Shown piece after piece: positions 39,527 to 42,277 of a stretch of DNA of 42,277 nucleotides (within the stretch, counting starts at the first letter, position 1; every line of letters begins with the position of its first letter). The notes below the pieces were generated by a model. The model was not told the DNA's origin. It made no database searches and saw only the letters and a list, made by a program, of their open reading frames with translations. The stretch lies in IMG/VR virus record IMGVR_UViG_3300021425_000066, positions 1 to 42,277 of that record, one strand, 5' to 3'. The stretch is from a virus. The translations under genes and the position numbers were made by a program.

Positions 39527-40237
39527 TTACCACTCAGGCTCAATCTTCATAGATTTAATAAGTTTTTCTTTTGTCATAATAAAATCACGAACAAGATCTG
39601 AACGCACAATATCTTCCCACTTAAATTCTACTTCAGCAAAGTTTGTCATTTCTTCAAGGATTTTTAAAAATGATATGATGGATTTTTTTTCTTCATGACG
39701 AAAAAAGTCTGATTGATAATAGTCACCAGCAAAAATAACTCGACAGTCTTGACCAATACGAGTCATAATAGTATTTAACTCTCGACCATTACAATTTTGC
39801 ATTTCATCAACTAAAACAATTGCATTATCGATAGTTTTACCACGAAGAAATGATGTGATTTCAAATTCAACTTGACCATTTGTTTCCGCGCGCTTAAAGG
39901 CATTATGTGTTTTAAATAATTTTTCGAAAATTTGAATGTATGGAAACTTATAGACTTCAGTCTTTTCATCTTCTGAGCCAGGAAGAAATCCAATATCACG
40001 CGTAGGAACTACTGATCTAACAATAACTAGCTTTTTTATTTCGGGAAACTCGTTGGAAAGAACACATTCCATTCCAAGAGAACATCCCAAATATGTTTTA
40101 CCGGTGCCGGCCGAACCATTTAAAATTAAATTATCGCCATCATCCCAATAATCAACTGCTTCATCTTGACGCCTCGATAGGGATTTTAGTTCTGTCAAAT
40201 CAGTAGATTTTAATTTAGATAATTTAGCTGATGTCAT
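39527..40237 (-). CDS. phoH: PhoH-like ATPase (236 aa)
   Basis: Walker A is GSAGTGKT (41-48) and Walker B is VLVDEMQN (141-148). VRSVVPTRDIGFLPG between them is specific to PhoH. PhoH is a common marker of marine phages and may act on RNA or under phosphate stress; its function in phages is unsettled. The start overlaps the 86-aa stop (ATGA). Confidence 0.93.
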   Translation of the reverse strand: MTSAKLSKLKSTDLTELKSLSRRQDEAVDYWDDGDNLILNGSAGTGKTYLGCSLGMECVLSNEFPEIKKLVIVRSVVPTRDIGFLPGSEDEKTEVYKFPYIQIFEKLFKTHNAFKRAETNGQVEFEITSFLRGKTIDNAIVLVDEMQNCNGRELNTIMTRIGQDCRVIFAGDYYQSDFFRHEEKKSIISFLKILEEMTNFAEVEFKWEDIVRSDLVRDFIMTKEKLIKSMKIEPEW

Positions 40238-40494
40238 ATCTCTGAAACACCTGTGCTTGGAATAGTATTACGTTTGCCTGAACCCTTTTTAATTCTATTT
40301 AAGACTTGTTTCCAACCGTTATCGGATGAAGAGTACATATCTCCTGTAGCTCCATCAACTAGTCTTAAGGGAACAAAAACTCTACTATAACCTTGCTCAA
40401 TCATTTCTTGTTTGAGATTGTCATAATCATCAATTTTACATTCTAAAGTAATTTGCTCTTCGGTATCGTTATGTTCAAATGTATAAAGTGCCAT
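40234..40494 (-). CDS. Small unknown protein upstream of phoH (86 aa)
   Basis: It starts MALYTFEHNDTEEQITLECK and ends WKQVLNRIKKGSGKRNTIPS. The plan resembles FmdB-like small phage proteins (YTF...near the start, F/WKxVLxRIKK near the end), but the usual Cys pairs are missing. Translationally coupled to phoH; late box at 40529-40536. Confidence 0.68.
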   Translation of the reverse strand: MALYTFEHNDTEEQITLECKIDDYDNLKQEMIEQGYSRVFVPLRLVDGATGDMYSSSDNGWKQVLNRIKKGSGKRNTIPSTGVSEI

Positions 40495-40528
40495 AAATGC
40501 CCATATCTTTATGTTATAATTATGATTT

Positions 40529-40536
40529 TATTTATA
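40529..40536 (-). promoter_or_regulatory. T4-type late promoter box TATAAATA
   Basis: Perfect minus-strand box overlapping the end of the 186-aa gene, 35 bp before the 86-aa gene and phoH. Confidence 0.7.
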
Positions 40537-41092
40537 CTAATTGGGGAGAGAACCATTCTGGAACTTTTCTTTTTGTCCAATCCATTTTAAACCGCGTGGC
40601 TTTAGTTGAATAGAACTTGCGATATGAACCAACGATGTCATTATAATTTATGCATTCAGGGTTTGAGCCCATCGCGAGAGGTTGCGGAGTCTTATGACCA
40701 TGAGGAATATTCCTAGGTAGCTTACGCAACCTCTCGCGCAAACGACTATCTGTGCTGTGCGTCTTACCATAGCGGTATGTGTATTCGTCGCAGAGCGCAC
40801 AAAAGTGTATATAATGCCACAGATAGTTGAGGTGTGTTTCACGTGACCATACAGTACAAGGATGATTCATATGAACTGCCTTGTACAAAAGTTGTTCGTC
40901 ACCGCCTTGCATTTCCCAATACTTGACGGTGCGTTTCCCAGACTTAGAGAGCTTAGTAGTCTCTGTCCCATCAAGCATGCGATGGACGGTTGAGAGCATT
41001 TGTGCAGACTCTACGATCATCTTGACTACATGCTTGTCGCACTGCAGCTCAGCAGACTTGATGGGACACGTGTCGAGGACAAACAGATTCAT
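40532..41092 (-). CDS. Conserved phage protein of unknown function (186 aa)
   Basis: It begins MNLFVLDTCPIKSAELQCDK and continues HVVKMIVESAQMLSTVHRML, a pattern familiar from many phages (Cys-Asp-Lys-His-Val-Val-Lys-Met). Later come NHPCTVWSRETHLNYLW, DEYTYRYGKTH and KVPEWF. Databases often leave it unnamed; I recall weak links to DNA-glycosylase-like folds but cannot confirm. A 14-bp inverted repeat lies inside the gene (40673-40738). Confidence 0.75.
   Translation of the reverse strand: MNLFVLDTCPIKSAELQCDKHVVKMIVESAQMLSTVHRMLDGTETTKLSKSGKRTVKYWEMQGGDEQLLYKAVHMNHPCTVWSRETHLNYLWHYIHFCALCDEYTYRYGKTHSTDSRLRERLRKLPRNIPHGHKTPQPLAMGSNPECINYNDIVGSYRKFYSTKATRFKMDWTKRKVPEWFSPQLV
40673..40738. repeat. 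Nested inverted repeat inside the 186-aa gene
   Basis: CGCGAGAGGTTGCG (40673-40686) and CGCAACCTCTCGCG (40725-40738) form a perfect 14-bp stem around 38 nt. The loop holds a perfect 12-bp palindrome AGGAATATTCCT (40703-40714). Confidence 0.85.
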
Positions 41093-41355
41093 GATTCACC
41101 GAAGTTGATGTCAAAGTCACAGTTGCTCCAGCGCGTATGCGCAGCATACGTTGGTTGGCTTACCACTTTTCGAATAAATCCTTGATCGACATGGCGTTGA
41201 AAGGCAAGCTCGGAGATGCGTTCGTAGCTTGAGTGCGGTATGAATACCTGCTCACCTGTTTCACCATTGATCGCAGTATGGATAATGGAGTATCTGTCGC
41301 TATCATCGTCGATCTCAGCTTCATATCTCCAACCTTTGTAATATTCTTTTGTCAT
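41089..41355 (-). CDS. Unknown small protein (88 aa)
   Basis: The ATG at 41355 (MTKEYYKGWRYEAEID) is preferred; an ATG at 41397 lies over the -10 box of the promoter and cannot be in the message. DDDSDRYSIIHTAINGETGE and LAFQRHVDQGFIRKV follow. Operator-linked promoter upstream; ATGA overlap with the 186-aa gene. Not recognised. Confidence 0.7.
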   Translation of the reverse strand: MTKEYYKGWRYEAEIDDDSDRYSIIHTAINGETGEQVFIPHSSYERISELAFQRHVDQGFIRKVVSQPTYAAHTRWSNCDFDINFGES

Positions 41356-41387
41356 CTCGTTTGAACCTCTCTTTTGATTATAGATAT

Positions 41388-41416
41388 ATCTTATCATAAA
41401 ACGCCAGGAAAGTAAA
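41388..41416 (-). promoter_or_regulatory. Operator-linked sigma70-type promoter (for 88-aa and 186-aa genes)
   Basis: Minus strand: TTTACT (41416-41411, with G before to give GTTTAC), 17-bp spacer TTCCTGGCGTTTTATGA, TAAGAT (41393-41388). GCGTTTTATGA and the -10 match the 29915 and 30200 promoters (CGTTTTATGATAGGAT). Confidence 0.7.
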
Positions 41417-41431
41417 CCATTAAATGCAATT

Positions 41432-41447
41432 ATTACACATTTGTAAT
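41432..41447. promoter_or_regulatory. 16-bp palindromic operator-like site (copy 3)
   Basis: ATTACACATTTGTAAT, the exact reverse complement of copy 1 (ATTACAAATGTGTAAT). It lies 15 bp upstream of the -35 at 41411-41416; TGCATTT is in the gap. Confidence 0.6.
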
Positions 41448-41449
41448 CT

Positions 41450-41596
41450 TTATACCATTAACGCCAAAATAAAAAATAATATCATACAGCCAAAAAGAAT
41501 AGCAAATCCAAAACTAGCAACAACACCAATGGCATCCGTTATACTACAGCCCGTAAATAGGCAAATAAGTATTATTAAAATTAAAAGCTCAATCAT
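41450..41596 (-). CDS. Tiny membrane protein, paralogue A (48 aa)
   Basis: MIELLILIILICLFTGCSIT opens the chain, followed by DAIGVVASFGFAILFGCMIL. It is almost entirely hydrophobic, with two likely membrane segments split by a TGCS-D turn. It is clearly related to the next gene upstream, which shares MIELL, FTGCS(V/I)(S/T)DA(L/I)GV and ILFG. Function unknown. Confidence 0.65.
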   Translation of the reverse strand: MIELLILIILICLFTGCSITDAIGVVASFGFAILFGCMILFFILALMV

Positions 41597-41603
41597 CTGT
41601 TTC

Positions 41604-41762
41604 TCATACCAATATTGACATAACAGCCAATGCCGCCACGCCACCAAATAAAACGGTCGCAGCAAACACGATGGCTACACCAAGCGCGTCACTCACACTG
41701 CAGCCAGTGAATCCACCAATAAGTAAAGTGATGAGTCCTACTATAACCAACAGCTCAATCAT
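41604..41762 (-). CDS. Tiny membrane protein, paralogue B (52 aa)
   Basis: MIELLVIVGLITLLIGGFTG is followed by CSVSDALGVAIVFAATVLFG. ATG 41762 has GAGGGA upstream. The same two-helix plan and TGCSxSDAxGV turn as paralogue A, but with different GC content, so the pair diverged after duplication or came from separate sources. Confidence 0.7.
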   Translation of the reverse strand: MIELLVIVGLITLLIGGFTGCSVSDALGVAIVFAATVLFGGVAALAVMSILV

Positions 41763-41764
41763 TG

Positions 41765-41848
41765 TTACTGTCCCTCACTATGATATTGCCACAGGCTAAG
41801 GGCGAACGCCACACCCGAGAGTCCAACAAATACGATCAGTAAATCCAT
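41765..41848 (-). CDS. Tiny membrane peptide (27 aa)
   Basis: MDLLIVFVGLSGVAFALSLW followed by QYHSEGQ: one membrane helix and a short hydrophilic end. TGGAG lies upstream at suitable spacing and the start overlaps the stop of the 20-aa frame (TAATG). Confidence 0.55.
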   Translation of the reverse strand: MDLLIVFVGLSGVAFALSLWQYHSEGQ

Positions 41849-41910
41849 TATAGTATCTCCATCATCAAGTAGCTGGCAGCAGCCATCAGTGTAATCGTCA
41901 GTGCAGTCAT
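41848..41910 (-). CDS. Tiny hydrophobic peptide (20 aa)
   Basis: MTALTITLMAAASYLMMEIL with a very good GGAGAGG Shine-Dalgarno 5 bases before ATG 41910. Too short for homology; the ribosome site and coupling to the 27-aa frame are the support. Confidence 0.45.
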   Translation of the reverse strand: MTALTITLMAAASYLMMEIL

Positions 41911-41931
41911 ATTAGCCTCTCCAGTCTCTCA

Positions 41932-42126
41932 TTAGAAGTCCTCCATTAGAGCAAAGTCATCATCGCCTTCGTAGAAGTCCTCTGCAGGAGTCGGATACTC
42001 GTTGCAACGTAGCATATCTTCTACATCGTCCGTGCTCATGTACTTGAGTGCAGCGATCAACATTTCTTTTGGATCGTAGCCCATTTCTTCAACAAGCTCA
42101 ATTGCGAAATCTCTGTAATCTGTCAT
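41932..42126 (-). CDS. Small acidic protein of unknown function (64 aa)
   Basis: The ATG at 42126 (MTDYRDFAIELVEEMGYDPK) has GAGG upstream and is preferred over the distant in-frame start. ALKYMSTDDVEDMLRCNEYP and a very acidic end (EGDDDFALMEDF) follow. It is helical and acidic, a style often seen in host-interaction proteins, but no family is recognised. Confidence 0.68.
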   Translation of the reverse strand: MTDYRDFAIELVEEMGYDPKEMLIAALKYMSTDDVEDMLRCNEYPTPAEDFYEGDDDFALMEDF

Positions 42127-42148
42127 AGCGTTTGCCCTCTTTGTTAAC

Positions 42149-42277
42149 TTACTCTGGCGACACCATGCGAGCTTGTTCTCGCTGGAAGTCAGCATAGTCC
42201 TCTGAGAGGTCCGCCAACTTAGCTTCCCACTCTTCAAATGTTTCCCACTCTACTGGGAACTCCTTGCCATACAGATC
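42149..42277 (-). CDS. Partial unknown protein, C-terminal 42 residues
   Basis: The open frame enters from the right edge and ends at TAA 42151-42149. It reads DLYGKEFPVEWETFEEWEAK, then LADLSEDYADFQREQARMVS. Acidic, helical and Trp/Glu-rich. The start is outside the window, so nothing further can be said. Confidence 0.6.
   Translation of the reverse strand, partial: DLYGKEFPVEWETFEEWEAKLADLSEDYADFQREQARMVSPE

Overview
The window is a contiguous piece of a T4-superfamily (contractile-tailed) bacteriophage genome, AT-rich, with almost no non-coding space and most genes on the minus strand. Recognisable T4-type proteins include gp4, gp48, gp53, gp25, gp6, gp27-like, gp5-like, gp26-like, gp32, gp59, gp33 and a phage PhoH. 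Perfect T4 late-promoter boxes (TATAAATA) precede several transcription units. The style (small overlapping genes, modular fibres, zinc-less gp32, phoH) resembles marine T4-like phages. A two-piece, circularly permuted tmRNA whose tag begins ANDN points to an alphaproteobacterial host; this is an inference.

Layout. 1-21509 (minus) is a long virion block: gp4 head completion, an unknown 142-aa protein, a tube-like protein, the tape measure, gp53, gp27-like hub, a spike protein with OB, lysozyme and amidase domains, a 1610-aa fibre, a LamG-like protein, a DUF4376 protein, a separate gp5 beta-helix protein, gp25, gp6, a gp7/gpI-like protein and two more fibre proteins, the last running off the window. 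21550-22614 (plus) is gp48. 22627-27094 (minus) carries gp26 with a probable -1 frameshift extension, then gp32, gp59, gp33 and small proteins, ending upstream in a candidate holin; an M15 endolysin follows at 27091-27552. 27556-30166 (minus) holds an FkbM methyltransferase, several unknown small genes and a SprT-like metalloprotein.

29890-30336 is a regulatory hub with sigma70-type phage promoters and near-identical 16-bp palindromes; two plus-strand genes (YqiA-like hydrolase and an unknown) start there. 31508-32034 holds a tmRNA gene and a repeated copy of its 3' end. 32117-32682 are two plus-strand membrane proteins. 32660-34360 (minus) has small unknowns, a PD-(D/E)XK exonuclease and a secreted HExxH protein. 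34362-39490 (minus) is a late unit with a large multi-domain nucleotidyltransferase fusion, a virion-like protein and proteins carrying T4 internal-protein-like N-termini. 39527-42277 (minus) has phoH, small unknowns, a run of tiny membrane proteins and a partial gene.

The most unusual points are the two-piece tmRNA, the gp26 -1 frameshift signal that would append a PWEREIY-motif domain (lambda G/GT-like logic), the palindrome-promoter architecture, the split gp5 with a zinc-ligand-less M15 domain, and the KxDG plus HxGH fusion protein. Functions are read from motifs and remembered families only; no searches were run.
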